Source: Dryomyza anilis (taxonomy: Eukaryota; Arthropoda; Insecta; Diptera; Dryomyzidae). Taken from it: a stretch of DNA of 64,000 bases. The position numbers were made by a program, and so were the translations under genes. Shown piece by piece: positions 43,429 to 53,984 of the stretch; position 1 is the stretch's first letter; every line of letters starts with the position of its first letter. The notes under the pieces were generated by a model. The model was not told where the DNA came from. It did no database searches and saw only the letters and a program-made list of their open reading frames with translations. The stretch covers positions 58,744,351 through 58,808,350 of the forward strand of contig OX638131.1 in assembly GCA_951804985.1 (NCBI GenBank), read 5' to 3'.

Positions 43429-46400
43429 TTACTCCCCCCGGTGGAGAAACGAAAACGAACCTTTCGTCCAGATCGTGTTTGATATGTCGAGCGTTGCGTC
43501 TCTGAAGGTGTCAGCGTATCTTGTTCCTCGTTCACCGTATAAGCGGCTTTTAGGCGGTCGACGCTGACGTTCACCTGACGTCCACGAACATCGATTTTGT
43601 AGAATTTATCGGATCTCTGGATTACAGGGTACGGGCCTTCATACGGCGCCTGAAGTGGGCGGCGCACCGCGTCGTTTCTAATAAAGACTGTTGGTGCTGT
43701 AGCTAATTTTCCTTCAATAAAATGTGCTTGTCTAGAATGATGTGCAGTCTGTGATGGTCGCAATTCACGCATGTAATCGCGTAATTTAGTCACGAACTCT
43801 GCTTCTCCTATGGACATGTTGGGTTGTGAATCAGATTGGAAAAACTCACCAGGCAACCTTAAGGTGCTACCGTAAATCATTTCCGAGGGCGTTGATTTGA
43901 TGTCTTCTTTGTACGATGCACGATACCCCAAAAGTATCAGCGGAAGCACGTCGACCCATTGCTCGGAACGATAGCATTTAATCGAAGCCTTTAGCGTTCG
44001 GTGCCAACGCTCTATTATTCCATTAGAGGCTGGGTGATATGCGGTTGTCCTTAAATGTTTCACACCAAGCAGTTTATTCAGGTCTCGGAAAAAAGACGAC
44101 TCGAATTGGCGTCCCTGGTCGGTGGTGACTTTCAGCGGCACCCCGAATCTCGAAATCCAGTTTGAGTAAAATACAAATGCTACTGACTCGGCAGTGATGT
44201 TGTCCATTGGGTACGCTTCCACCCATCGAGTATAGCGATCGACAAGTGTGAGGCAATAACGATACCCTTTACACGGTGGTAGTGGACCGACGATGTCCAT
44301 ATTTATATGTTCAAATCGTTGCTCCGTTAATGTATATGTTCCAACTGGCGATTTGTTGTGCCGATGAATTTTCGATTTTTGACATGAAAGACACAACTTA
44401 CTCCATTCGCGACAGTCTCTTTTTAAATTTGGCCAAACAAATTTATCTGCTACTAACTTCGTAGTTTTCGCTGCACCACCGTGGCAAATGTTGTGGATCG
44501 AATCGAAACCCAGCTTCCGGAATGGTTCGGTTAAATACGGACGCGCTTTCCCCGTGCTTATATCGCAGTACAATTCAAATTTTGTGCCAGGTATTGAAAA
44601 TAATTTTAAATTTAGGCACGAATTTTCATTTAAATACTTGTGTATTTCAGCGTCATTGCCTTGACTCTGCGCCAAAAGTTCGTAGTCGATCACCTTTTCG
44701 ACGTGAATGGCGTCGATGCGCGATAAAGCATCTGCAATAATATTTTCCTTTCCAGGAAGATATCGGATGTCGGTCGTAAACTGTCCCAAAAAATCGAGAT
44801 GTCTAATTTGCCTCGGTGACGCTTTATCTAATTTTTGTTGAAATGCAAATTGTAACGGCTTGTGGTCTGTAAAGATACAAAATTGCTGACCTTCAAGCAT
44901 ATGTTGAAAATACTTAACTGCTTTGTAGGCGCCTAGCAGCTCGCGGTCGTACGTGCTGTAGCGTTGTTGTGCTTCGCTAAGACGTTCCGAATAAAAACCA
45001 AGTGGTTGCCACTGTCCACCATCGTGTTGTTGTAAAACGGCGCCTAGGGCGATTCCTGAAGCGTCGACCGTGAGTGCAAGGGGCGCATCAGCTTTTGGAA
45101 AAACTAGTAAGGTTGCGTTACGTAATTCCATCTTGCAACACTCAAAAGCGTCTTTCGAAGCAGCGTCCCAGATAATTACTGAGCGATCATTTTTTGTATT
45201 TCCTTTAATCATACTGCATAGTAAATTTTGATTTGTAGCAGCGCTGGGCAGAAATCGCCGAAAAAAATTCATCATGCCTAAGAAGCGTCTTAAATCGCAC
45301 ACACGTTCTGGCAGTTTGTAGGCGTTGAGGGCTTCCACTCTATCCGGCGGTGGTTTTACTCCATCCTTATTGACAACGTAGCCCAGAAATGTTACTTCGT
45401 CTTGGCCTAAAACACATTTTGACGGGTTGATGACGACGCCGTACTCTCGTAGTTTGCTAAAAACCGCACGCAGATGTACGCGATGTTCGTCAGCGTTCTT
45501 AGACGATATCAAAATATCATCCAGATAGGGCCAAGCGAAATCAAATTCACGAAGAATGTGGTCCATGAATCGTTGAAATGTCTGTCCGGCATTTCGTAGG
45601 CCAAAACACATGTATACGAACTCATACATGCCAAACGGAGTCGTTATCGCTGTCTTCGGCACATCGGCTGGTTCAACAGGCAGCTGATGGTATGCACGGC
45701 GCAGATCGATAGTTGAAAAAATCGTGCTACCGTGCAATGTGTGCGTGAAATCGTGGAGATGGGGTATAGGGTAGCGGTCGGGCTCTGTAACGCTGTTTAA
45801 CCGCCTGAAGTCCCCACACGGCCTCCACTCTCCATTTTTCTTTTTCACCATATGCAACGGGCTCGCCCATGGGCTCCGTGATGGACGGCATATACCAGCG
45901 TCCAAAAGCATTTGAATTTCAGCTTTTGCAGCCTTCAATTTGTCTGGTGCGAGGCGTCTAGGCTTCGCAAAAACTGGCGGACCCTTCGTAATGATATGAT
46001 GCGAAATGCCATGTGCTGTACCTTTTGGAGTCAAGTCATTTTGAGTGATATCCTTGAATTCGGCAAGTATATCCTGAAAAGGTACAGTTTGGTTAATAAA
46101 AGATAAATTTTGAATATTATAACTCAGTTTAGTGATGGCACAGCATTGTGAAATATTTGTCAAGCTGTCCACAAGCTTCCGCTGATGCATGTTGACCAAA
46201 ATTTTGTAGTGCGCGAGAAAATCAGCGCCTAGTATTGGTTGCGACACGTCGGCTACGATAAAATTCCACTGGAATGGTCGCCGCAGTCCAAGGTTTAATT
46301 GTAAAGTTTTTTCTCCGTATGTTTTAATTTTTGATTTGTTGGCAGCATACAAATACGTTTTACTATCTGGTAGACGACGCTGTGCAGGGTTTGGCGGGAC

Positions 46401-46553
46401 GACGCTCACCTCCGCACCTGTATCGACGAGAAATTGCAATTTTGAATTTTTGTCTGTTGTGAGCAGACGACGGTTTGTTGTTTCGTGCCTGTCAAGTACC
46501 GCCTTCGATGACAGGACGCTCAGTTTAACGACATTGCACACGGTTTGCGGCAT
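43419..46553 (-). CDS. pol: CsRn1 Pol polyprotein: protease, RT, RNase H, integrase (1044 aa)
   Basis: An uninterrupted ORF. Protease: [13 protein letters not shown] (DTG at 44-46) and ILGADFL (108-114). [22 protein letters not shown] (229-248), [13 protein letters not shown] (catalytic D283) and YLDD (343-346). RNase H: D497, E538, D563 and D608, with FTDHKPLQ and ADALSRID. Integrase: H687, H691, C721 and C724 zinc site; catalytic D753, D812 and E848. Every catalytic residue is present. It copies the element RNA and inserts the DNA. It overlaps gag by 34 nt in the -1 frame, so expression probably uses -1 frameshifting; ATG 46553 marks only the frame's first Met. Its stop is in the 3' LTR. 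Confidence 0.95.
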   Translation of the reverse strand: MPQTVCNVVKLSVLSSKAVLDRHETTNRRLLTTDKNSKLQFLVDTGAEVSVVPPNPAQRRLPDSKTYLYAANKSKIKTYGEKTLQLNLGLRRPFQWNFIVADVSQPILGADFLAHYKILVNMHQRKLVDSLTNISQCCAITKLSYNIQNLSFINQTVPFQDILAEFKDITQNDLTPKGTAHGISHHIITKGPPVFAKPRRLAPDKLKAAKAEIQMLLDAGICRPSRSPWASPLHMVKKKNGEWRPCGDFRRLNSVTEPDRYPIPHLHDFTHTLHGSTIFSTIDLRRAYHQLPVEPADVPKTAITTPFGMYEFVYMCFGLRNAGQTFQRFMDHILREFDFAWPYLDDILISSKNADEHRVHLRAVFSKLREYGVVINPSKCVLGQDEVTFLGYVVNKDGVKPPPDRVEALNAYKLPERVCDLRRFLGMMNFFRRFLPSAATNQNLLCSMIKGNTKNDRSVIIWDAASKDAFECCKMELRNATLLVFPKADAPLALTVDASGIALGAVLQQHDGGQWQPLGFYSERLSEAQQRYSTYDRELLGAYKAVKYFQHMLEGQQFCIFTDHKPLQFAFQQKLDKASPRQIRHLDFLGQFTTDIRYLPGKENIIADALSRIDAIHVEKVIDYELLAQSQGNDAEIHKYLNENSCLNLKLFSIPGTKFELYCDISTGKARPYLTEPFRKLGFDSIHNICHGGAAKTTKLVADKFVWPNLKRDCREWSKLCLSCQKSKIHRHNKSPVGTYTLTEQRFEHINMDIVGPLPPCKGYRYCLTLVDRYTRWVEAYPMDNITAESVAFVFYSNWISRFGVPLKVTTDQGRQFESSFFRDLNKLLGVKHLRTTAYHPASNGIIERWHRTLKASIKCYRSEQWVDVLPLILLGYRASYKEDIKSTPSEMIYGSTLRLPGEFFQSDSQPNMSIGEAEFVTKLRDYMRELRPSQTAHHSRQAHFIEGKLATAPTVFIRNDAVRRPLQAPYEGPYPVIQRSDKFYKIDVRGRQVNVSVDRLKAAYTVNEEQDTLTPSETQRSTYQTRSGRKVRFRFSTGGSNVA
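43429..43446 (-). promoter_or_regulatory. CsRn1 polypurine tract
   Basis: On the minus strand GGGGGGAGTAA directly precedes the 3' LTR; plus-strand DNA synthesis would start here. It overlaps the pol reading frame. Confidence 0.8.
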
Positions 46554-47326
46554 TTACTTGCGTTGTCGCCGAATTTGCGATGATACCAACATATCGTGTC
46601 GCTGTAGCTGGGCGTCTGCGAGCGGCCCCGTGATTGTGATCGACGCCTATCCCTGCCTCGGTTTCCAAATTGCGCTTTTAAAGACGCCAATTCTTTCGAC
46701 AGCGCACTTATTTGTCGAGACAGTGCTGACTGTAATGTGTCATCATGCGTTGTTACAGCATTGAGCTGCGGGCCGTCGCTAACCTCAACAATTTTGTCTG
46801 CCATATTTGCGACTTTGTCTAGGGGTTCTGTGCTGATCGATATTATTGATCGGATGCTCTGCGGAAGTCTACTAAGCCAGATGGATTTTAGCATATTGTC
46901 ATTCATTTCGCAACCTGCCAGTTGTCGCATCTCTCGCAGCAAATGTGACGGGCGCATGTCACCAAGTTCAATGTCTTGCAGTAACTTCTTTATGCGTTTC
47001 TGCTCGGAATCTGCAAACTGGTCGATAAGACGTGCCTTGAGTGTCATGTACATATTATTCTCAGGCGGATTCAGTATGATGTCACTTATATGAGCTAAGA
47101 CGTTGCTCTCGACTGCGGCCACGACGGTATGGTACTTGGTTTTATCGCTTGTTATACCACCTGCGATAAATTGCGATTCTACCTGCGCGATCCATAGCTC
47201 AGGTTTTGCGTGCCAGAAAGGCGGGATCTTGATTGCAACTTTCGCAATTTCGCTGCGTCCATGTGTTTGCCCTGCTGGCGCCGAATTTGCGGCAGCGCCT
47301 TCGTTCGCGTTTGAGTCCTCAGGCAT
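46520..47326 (-). CDS. gag: CsRn1 Gag (268 aa)
   Basis: An intact structural protein for the virus-like particle. It starts at ATG 47326, 26 bp inside the 5' LTR edge. The capsid-like part (about 35-190) contains [20 protein letters not shown] and [20 protein letters not shown] basic linker ([15 protein letters not shown]) precedes the C-terminal [18 protein letters not shown] (246-263), the CHCC motif special to CsRn1-type elements in place of the usual CCHC knuckle. The ORF ends in the frameshift overlap with pol. Confidence 0.93.
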   Translation of the reverse strand: MPEDSNANEGAAANSAPAGQTHGRSEIAKVAIKIPPFWHAKPELWIAQVESQFIAGGITSDKTKYHTVVAAVESNVLAHISDIILNPPENNMYMTLKARLIDQFADSEQKRIKKLLQDIELGDMRPSHLLREMRQLAGCEMNDNMLKSIWLSRLPQSIRSIISISTEPLDKVANMADKIVEVSDGPQLNAVTTHDDTLQSALSRQISALSKELASLKAQFGNRGRDRRRSQSRGRSQTPSYSDTICWYHRKFGDNASKCRKPCAMSLN

Positions 47327-47334
47327 TTAGTAAC

Positions 47335-47352
47335 AATGTCGGGTCACCAATT
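47335..47352 (-). promoter_or_regulatory. CsRn1 primer-binding site, tRNA-Trp-like
   Basis: Immediately inside the 5' LTR the minus strand reads TTGGTGACCCGACATTG. CsRn1 elements use tRNA-Trp, whose 3' end is complementary to TGGTGACCCCGACGTG. The match here is good but one C short, so the assignment is probable. Confidence 0.6.
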
Positions 47353-47601
47353 TGTGGGTGTTCCTACCGCGTAAATGAAAACACGATTATTTCCACTAAA
47401 ATATAATTGTTTATTTGATATTGATACGCCGCAAATGTTGGCGCAGATCGCGCTGATATTAAAGAATTACAAAACTTATTAGCAACGAACGACCAGCTCG
47501 TGGCGAGGTAAAAACAAGAAGAACATTTCAATGTCAAAACGAAGTATTGGTAAACGTCATTTGCATTTTCGGTGTTGCCGTATGTGCGCAATCACGCCAC
47601 A
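47353..47601 (-). repeat. CsRn1 5' LTR
   Basis: 249 bp; the partner of 43180-43428, with no difference noticed. Read on the minus strand it carries AATAAA before TATATTTTAG near its end, a likely polyadenylation signal. No TATA box is obvious. Confidence 0.95.
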
Positions 47602-47605
47602 GAAG

Positions 47606-49122
47606 TAACAAATAGACGAAGGGACACAGCTAAACGAAGAAGTGCAAAATAAAGAAGTACAATTCATGCACGTCAAAGAAGATCGTTTGTTGGGAAAAGG
47701 TCTGAAATGGTAAGATTATGTAATGACGTACGAAACAACATTTGAGAGTTATGGCGCGGACGACAACAATTGGACGTTAATAACATAATTATTTAAGTGA
47801 AAGAAGGAGCTACACTATAAATATGGATGTAGAAATTTGACATATATGAAAAATTGCGACTATTGTACCATAATGAGAAAACAACGTTTTACATCTTTTA
47901 ACGCTCAATAACACGCTAATATTATAAGTTGAAGGAGCTATTCCATATACACTTAATTAGCTGTGAATGCGAACCTGACTAATAACGAAGTGTACTAAAA
48001 CAACAACGTCAATTAAAAAAATTCCTGATGGATAGAAGAACTCGCTAGAGAAATACAAGTTATAATAAGATCCAGAAATATACGATTACAAAATGATCCA
48101 TTTTAGTATCAGCTCTCAACAAATTACGATTTACTTGGCAGAAATACAAAGCAACATCGAAGACGAAGAAAAACCGAAATTAAATAACATCGACGACGAA
48201 AAATGTTCTAGCAGTTAACATCAAGACTAAGAACCTCAGCTATTGTCCATTCTATACATGGAAGAGGAGAAGAAATCGAGAGTTGAAATGTAGCCAACAT
48301 AATATACAGGAGCAACAGAACCAGCGATCGCAGCAGTTTATGTCATGTTAATGTTTTTAAAATATTATAACTATGTATAATAAAAGTTAATGTAAATTGA
48401 AATATAGTAAAACTAAAGTAAAATGGAGATAAATTAAAGTTACAATAAGTAACAATAAATTAGAGTAAATAAAAGTAAACTAGACGAAAATTAAAATAAA
48501 ATGTAAGTTAAAGTAAACTGGAGTAAAATTAAAGTAAAATAAGAAAAAATAGAAGTAGAATAAAGTAAAAGTAAAAATGTTAACATATATAAAAAAGTTC
48601 AACAATTTAAATAGGAATAAAAAAAATAAAGTCAAAAAAATATTATTTAAAGTAAAGTAAAATAGTAAATTACTGATCAAAAGGATATTCAACAATAATA
48701 AATTTAAATATTTTAATTAAAATATCGCAAAATATTTCCAAGTTAAAGTAAACAAATCGTTGCAAAAAATTAAGCATAATGTCTGATATGTATAATTAAA
48801 AAATACAACAGAAAAACACAAAACGCGACAAGTGCAAAGCGATAACCTGATCAACAACTGTTTTGTCTATTGCAACGTTCAATGCATTGTAACTGTTGTT
48901 TAGTAGTTAGGTGGCTAACCTTCACATACATTATATATTCAAATAATATAGTAGTCGATGCCCATTTAAATAATATTGATGAAGAAGAAAAAACTATTAT
49001 TAAGTTTGTTTGTATATATTTTTGTTAGTACGTAATGCATTATATGATGATATTAATGATCGAAAAGAAAAAACTATTATTCATTTTAATAATAATTTTT
49101 TCTCAAAATAAGGGTGGAGGTA
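47606..49122 (+). other. Gypsy 2 3' region, non-coding, with (AAGTAAA)-like low complexity
   Basis: No env-like ORF was found. 48405-48680 is a purine-rich stretch of degenerate AAAGTAAA units. The polypurine tract AAGGGTGGAGG (49110-49120) ends the internal part, two bases before the 3' LTR. Confidence 0.55.
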
Positions 49123-49286
49123 TGTTGTAAGTCAACATAGAGCGTTTTGCTTAATCACTAGACGTTAATATGATAAACGTATTGTAATCTACTTACGCGA
49201 TGACTACCTCAAGCAGTTGCAGTAAAGTGCAATGTAAGGCATTGTCAGCCAACTGACAGTGATTGGCTAGCGGCGTCAGATATATA

Positions 49287-49349
<63 letters not shown>

Positions 49350-49350
49350 T
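49123..49350 (+). repeat. Start of gypsy 2 3' LTR, with a (TA)n microsatellite
   Basis: TGTTGTAAGTCAACATAG at 49123 follows the polypurine tract and matches the LTR start at 50669 (TGTTGTAGGTCAACATAA). A (TA)n run of about 68 bp occupies 49280-49347. The LTR's 3' end could not be fixed. Confidence 0.7.
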
Positions 49351-49730
49351 GAGTTTGGATACATAATAAGTGAGTTTGGATACAAATATATTAATTATTG
49401 TTGGAAAAATATTTTTAAGCGTTGATACTAGCCCTGCAAACATACTCCGTTTTTACTAAACAATCAGCGCATTGGTTATTTTTTCGTTAGAAAGCATAGG
49501 CGTCGTCAAAAATCGGACGTATATACTTATCTTATGAGTATCGACGTGAGTATTTTGTCCCTTTTCGACTCACACTTATACCTATGTAGTGTATACATTT
49601 TTGAACATGCATACATTAATCGTGCATTTGGTGTTTTTAACCGGTTCATAATTAGGTTTTAACTTATATTTACGCATTTAAAATAACTTAATTAAATATA
49701 GATTTTTTACATACATATTTTAATTTTATT
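49351..49730. other. Intergenic DNA, no feature recognised
   Basis: No ORF, repeat unit or terminal inverted repeat was seen in this stretch. Confidence 0.4.
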
Positions 49731-49734
49731 ATTT

Positions 49735-50311
49735 AAAAATGATGGGAATTTACTACTATTATAGATGACAATAGATTACCTACAATAATAGTAGTAAAAT
49801 ATCGCTGCAATGAAAATGTAAGATTTCATTAGTGCGTTAAAAAAAAACTTTTTATGTAGCATTATTTATCGCTATAAAATGCGACAAAAAAAGCTCTAAT
49901 AGCGTTTTTCGATGTATTTCTCAGATTTTAACGTGATTTAACGCGTTTTTCAGTGAAAAAAACCTTTCAGAAGCTGTAACTATTAAAATTGAAGCGTATT
50001 TAAAATAATGAACAGAAATATATACATATTTGTTGGGGTTCAAAAATTTATTGAAAGTATATTTATAAATAAAATAATTGAAATTCATTACAAACTATTA
50101 CAATATGAAATTTATAAATTAAATAAAAGCAAAATTCCGCTAAAGTTGCGACAAAAATCCCGCGAATATCATAAAACTCACTTTATTCATCGTATATTTG
50201 AAAAAGACGCTATACAGCTGCTTTTGCAATACCTTTTTTTAGCAAATCACCAAAAAAGCGTGAAATTTACTACATTTATAGTAGTAATTTTACAATCATT
50301 TGTTAGAGTGT
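49735..50311. mobile_element. MITE-like element of the AATTTACTA-type family, third copy
   Basis: The left part GGGAATTTACTACTATTATAG and the right part CTACATTTATAGTAGTAATT ... TTGTTAGAGTG resemble the ends of the element inside repeat R (28603-29353). An inner inverted repeat TTTACTACTATTATAG / CAATAATAGTAGTAAA lies at 49752-49800. The ORF 50008-50349 crosses it but has no recognisable domain. Confidence 0.6.
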
Positions 50312-50344
50312 GTTTAATAGATTTAATAATTAGTAATGTGTTCA

Positions 50345-50668
50345 AATAAATAAATATATGTAATTTTCTCTTATACAATGGCGTTACAACTTGTGGTTCG
50401 GACCCAAATGTAGAGTATACTCCAGAGACGCTAGAGTGGACCGATTCTGAAAATAGTTACATCACGAAGCATGTAACTATTAATAACGAAGCATTTCATG
50501 AGTACCATCATGTACCTTTATGTAGGTATTTTGGAAAGTCACCGGGGTCCCAGCTACATTATAATATTATTTTTTGGTTCACATTTTTTTGCCAGGATAT
50601 GAAAATTCTCCCAACTCCGCCGCAACGATTGTGACAGATAGTATATAGAAATGCATGTTTGCATGCGG
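50345..50668. other. Intergenic DNA, no feature recognised
   Basis: About 320 bp with no ORF and no repeat found elsewhere in the window. Confidence 0.4.
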
Positions 50669-51686
50669 TGTTGTAGGTCAACATAATGTGTTGTGATAAG
50701 TCACTATACGTTGATATTATAAACGTATCAACTCCTAAGGGACAAGAAGGACATTATTATACTCCTAGGAGTTGATGTATGGTCCGAAAACCGGCGGCGC
50801 CATACATAATAATAATGTCGTTTGTTTTGGCGTGTAGCCAAAAGTCGCAACGTTTCCCATGATGTCCTACCAGAGGTGTACCATGATGTCCTACCAGAGA
50901 ATGGAGATTAATATTAGAAGAAATAACTAATTTGGATCAGGCAAAATATTTTTTGAACTTGTGAGTATTGTGAAAAATAGAGCAAAAAAAGTGGGAGCGA
51001 TAATAATAAAATGTTGTGAATTTGTGATATTAAACAAAAGAAATATTTGAGAATTAAATAAAAAATCATAGAATTATGAAAATTGACATTTGAAAAACGA
51101 AAAAACAATTGAAAATTTTGAAATAAATTGTGGAATAAAATAAACTTTTAATAAAACTGTGAAATAAAATTGTGAAGTGAACTACATAAATGATAAAATT
51201 GGATAAATCAGGAAATTAAGTAGTTAACTAATTGTTTTTTAAAATTGATTAATTGATAAATTAAAGAACATAATTGTGAAACAATATAGAATAGTTTGAG
51301 ACATTATATGATAATGATTAATAATAATAATAAATAAATTGAATAACATAAGAATTTTGATACAACAATGTTTTCACAATGTTGCGAAATTATATATAGA
51401 ACAAAACTGGAAAATTTTAAGAAAATTAAATTGAATAAATAAATTAATTCAGTATTCATAATAATATGTTAGTATGACTTTTAAATATAGATAAAAAAAA
51501 ATAGATAAATAATGATACATAAAAATGAGATAAATAATGTAGTAAAAAAATTAATTGATAAATTAAATAATGGTTAAAAGTTTATTTAATATGAAACTAG
51601 TAAAAACATAATAAATAATTTAATTAAGAAAGGTATAGTTAATTATATGATTAAAAAAATGGAAAAATAAGAAACACTAATAATAT
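50669..51686 (+). mobile_element. Gypsy 3: partial 5' LTR and leader of the gypsy 1/2 family
   Basis: An LTR start (TGTTGTAGGTCAAC) is followed by an internally deleted LTR, including an inverted pair ATCAACTCCTAAGGG / CTCCTAGGAGTTGAT (50728-50774), and the leader starting GATTAATATTAGAAGAAATA (50897), which parallels 29620-30250 of gypsy 2. No gag is left; a hAT-like terminus begins at 51695. Confidence 0.75.
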
Positions 51687-51694
51687 GTACTGAA

Positions 51695-52380
51695 TAGGGA
51701 TGTCAATCCCGGGATTTGAGTGAAATAAGTCCCGAAAAACTCATCCCGGAATCATCGTTAAATCCCGGGATTTTCGGGATTACAAAAAATGCTAGTAGAT
51801 CAATTTTTAATAGTTTATTCAAAAGTCTTTCAATGTTTTTATACACATTTCGTGAAAAAGTAATTCTAACATTTAATGGACTAAAATCTTAAAACACTGA
51901 TGTCAATAATAATGAATTACTTGCTTTTTGACTATTAACAAATTCACAATTGTTAAAAATTACGTCACTTTCGACTAATAACACTGTTCGGCAAAATTAT
52001 CACTTTTGTTCCTCCATGTTTTCATTCATATCATTTCTACATAATTTTAATGTGCTGATTCGAACTGCGTTTTTAGTTTTTTTCCTATACGTAATGTTTT
52101 GGAGAAAAATGCAATTTATTATTTTTGCATTTTTCACTGCATTTAAAAAAAAAAAAATGTTTATAAAAAGATTAAACAGCCATTGTTAAAAAATTACATT
52201 AAAAAATCAATTAATTTCAATCGACAATTCAATCGTTCTTTTTAAATAACATAATTTAAAACCATATAATAATGCATCGACCATATATTTCATTCACATC
52301 ATCAATATATTCTGTTGCAATATCTCCAAAATAAAAATTCTATAGAAATATGTTAATAAATATATATTCATTACTTTTTT
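51695..52380. mobile_element. hAT-like element Y, left end
   Basis: Begins TAGGGATGTCAATCCCGGG, which fits the loose hAT terminal pattern (A at position 2, G at 5), followed by repeated CCCGGGATT/TCGGGATT subterminal motifs to about 51785. The internal part to 52260 is AT-rich with no transposase. A right end was not found before the RTE copy starts at 52384, so it is truncated or unresolved. Confidence 0.5.
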
Positions 52381-52393
52381 ACTTAAATGGCCC

Positions 52394-52885
52394 TTACAAC
52401 CGTGGGTCGATTTTGGCCGCTGAGATGAAGCCGCGCCAGTCGGATCTGCTTTGCGCGCGCTGACGCCAGTTAGAAATACCCAGCGTTGCCAGGTTGTCCT
52501 CAACTTGGTCTTTCCAACGTAGATTTGGACGCCCTCTTCTACGCTGTCCACCTTTGAGTTTCGATTCAAGCACCTTCTTGGCTGGAGTGTTTTCATCCAT
52601 TCTTTCGACATAACCTAGCCAGGGGAGCCGCTGAATCTTGATGCGCTTGACTATGTCAATGTGGTCGAATAACTCATACAGCTCGTGGTTCATCCTGATT
52701 CGAAACTCGTTAGCAAAGCAGATAGGGCCAAGGATTTTACGGAGAATCTTTCTCTCGAACGCTCCCAGTACTCTCTCATCGGTGGAGGCCAGCGTCCATG
52801 TTTCCGCACCATAAAGTAGGACGGGCATGATGAGTGACTTGTAGAGCGTTATATTTGTCTGCCGAGAGAAGGCTCTACTTTTCAA
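52394..52885 (-). pseudogene. RTE copy 4 C-terminal domain
   Basis: A 163-codon ORF, the longest version of this domain in the window: YKSLIMPVLLYGAETWTLAS, ERKILRKILGPICFANEFRI, QRLPWLGYVERMDENTPAKK and GGQRRRGRPNLRWKDQVEDN, ending SAAKIDPRL. This thumb and basic C-terminal region is characteristic of RTE-like reverse transcriptases and probably binds the RNA template. Confidence 0.88.
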
Positions 52886-53138
52886 TTGCCCACTGAGCCC
52901 AAATTAGCACCTGTTGGCAAGAGTTCTTCTCCGTTTGATCTCCAGACTGACGTCGTTGTTGCTGTTTACGCTGGATCCCAGATAGACGAATTCCTTCACA
53001 ATGTCAGTGACTCTTTTTTGCTTGTTGACACAAGGAACTTCGTCTTGTCCTCGTTCACCGCTAGACCCATTCTACGCGACTCTTTCTCCAATCTGGAGAA
53101 TGCTGCGCTGACTGTTCGTCTGCTTCTGCCAATGATAT

Positions 53139-53562
53139 TGTTACGATTATTCAGTCTACGGAAAACTGTCCTACAAGTTCGGATTGGATTGTGTACAAAA
53201 TAAAAACACTCTCATGTTTGGTTTAAATTATAACAAATAACTTTATTAATTCACTTTAATAAACAACTTTACTTATAACAAATTCTAACAACTGCTGCAT
53301 GTCCACTACTTAACTTGACATTGATCACACACGAGATGCACTCGACCACTCTCCAATCACTACTGAGGTGCTGTACCTCTGATGAGGCTCCCTTATATAC
53401 TGCATGCATCAGTTCGACACGTTTCGACAAGCTTCGACTTGTTTCGAGAATCTTTTACTCGTTTCGTGAATGACGCATGCTATTGACATCTCATTCGCAG
53501 TCATGTGTTTTAATGCGCTGATCTTCCATCTCTTTCTCGCACACTGCCTCAGTGCGCTGAAT
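53139..53562 (-). repeat. 3' LTR of the deleted LTR element, missing its upstream end
   Basis: Matches the 5' LTR up to AGTGCGCTGAAT (53562), then changes to integrase-region sequence. About 107 bp of the U3 start and the adjoining 3' internal DNA have been lost in one deletion. Confidence 0.88.
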
Positions 53563-53954
53563 TTTATACTCTGCCTTAAAGACTGAAGCAACTTGTCTTG
53601 GTCTTCACTTTTCTTCTTGCCCAAAACACTTTTTGAAATCGGATTTTTCACATCCATGGCAGTACGTTCGCAATGTCCTCCTATGTTGTATTGAATCGTC
53701 TTACCGAAACTCCTGACGGCTGTTCTTTTTGCGGATACACATTGCTTACATCTGTGAATCCAGTAGGTGGCTGACTTCTGATATCCGACCCAATAGAAAT
53801 GCTTCCTGACTTCTTCAATCGTTTTATTAATGCTCAAGTGACATCCATTGGTTCCACAATGGTATTTCAGTACTATGGCTTTTATTTTTGACTTGGGAAC
53901 AACAATCAAATTTTGTGCAGATCTGCCATTTTCAGTTTCCCACACACGGTACAA
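53409..53954 (-). pseudogene. Integrase zinc-binding domain fragment
   Basis: YHCGTNGCHLSINKTIEEVR and YWIHRCKQCVSAK give the His-His-Cys-Cys site, followed by a basic strand and the start of the catalytic core (TAMDV), where the reading passes into a deletion junction near 53640 and then into LTR sequence at 53562. The rest of the integrase core is absent. Confidence 0.82.
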
Positions 53955-53984
53955 AGAACCATTTTGTAGCTTCAGGCTTTGCCA

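Larger units (their letters stand above)
43180..47601 (-). mobile_element. CsRn1-clade Ty3/gypsy LTR retrotransposon, apparently intact (4422 bp)
   Basis: Two 249-bp LTRs (43180-43428, 47353-47601) start TGTGGGTGTTCC and end CACGCCACA (+ strand), with a 4-bp target duplication GAAG (43176-43179, 47602-47605). I see no difference between the LTRs. gag and pol are both open and overlap in a -1 arrangement. The gag C-x2-H-x9-C-x3-C motif and a tRNA-Trp-like primer site are hallmarks of the CsRn1 clade. It sits in the 3' region of gypsy 2 and is the youngest, best preserved element here. Confidence 0.93.
29400..49350 (+). mobile_element. Gypsy 2: near-complete Ty3/gypsy element expanded by nested insertions
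   Basis: In order: 5' leader (about 29400-30250, matching 50820-51670), gag (30270-31120), protease (31433-31602), RT start (32400-32579), [insertion 32580-34749], RT (34752-35200), RNase H (35345-35740), integrase (35860-36645), [insertion 36646-42160], integrase end (from 42161), 3' non-coding region, [CsRn1 element 43180-47601], and the polypurine tract and 3' LTR start at 49123. Removing the insertions leaves about 7.6 kb. All coding parts carry stops and frameshifts. Confidence 0.8.

Noticed and set aside
49280..49347. (TA)n run as a replication origin or promoter
   Set aside because: It is a plain dinucleotide microsatellite in an LTR; no other origin or promoter feature surrounds it.
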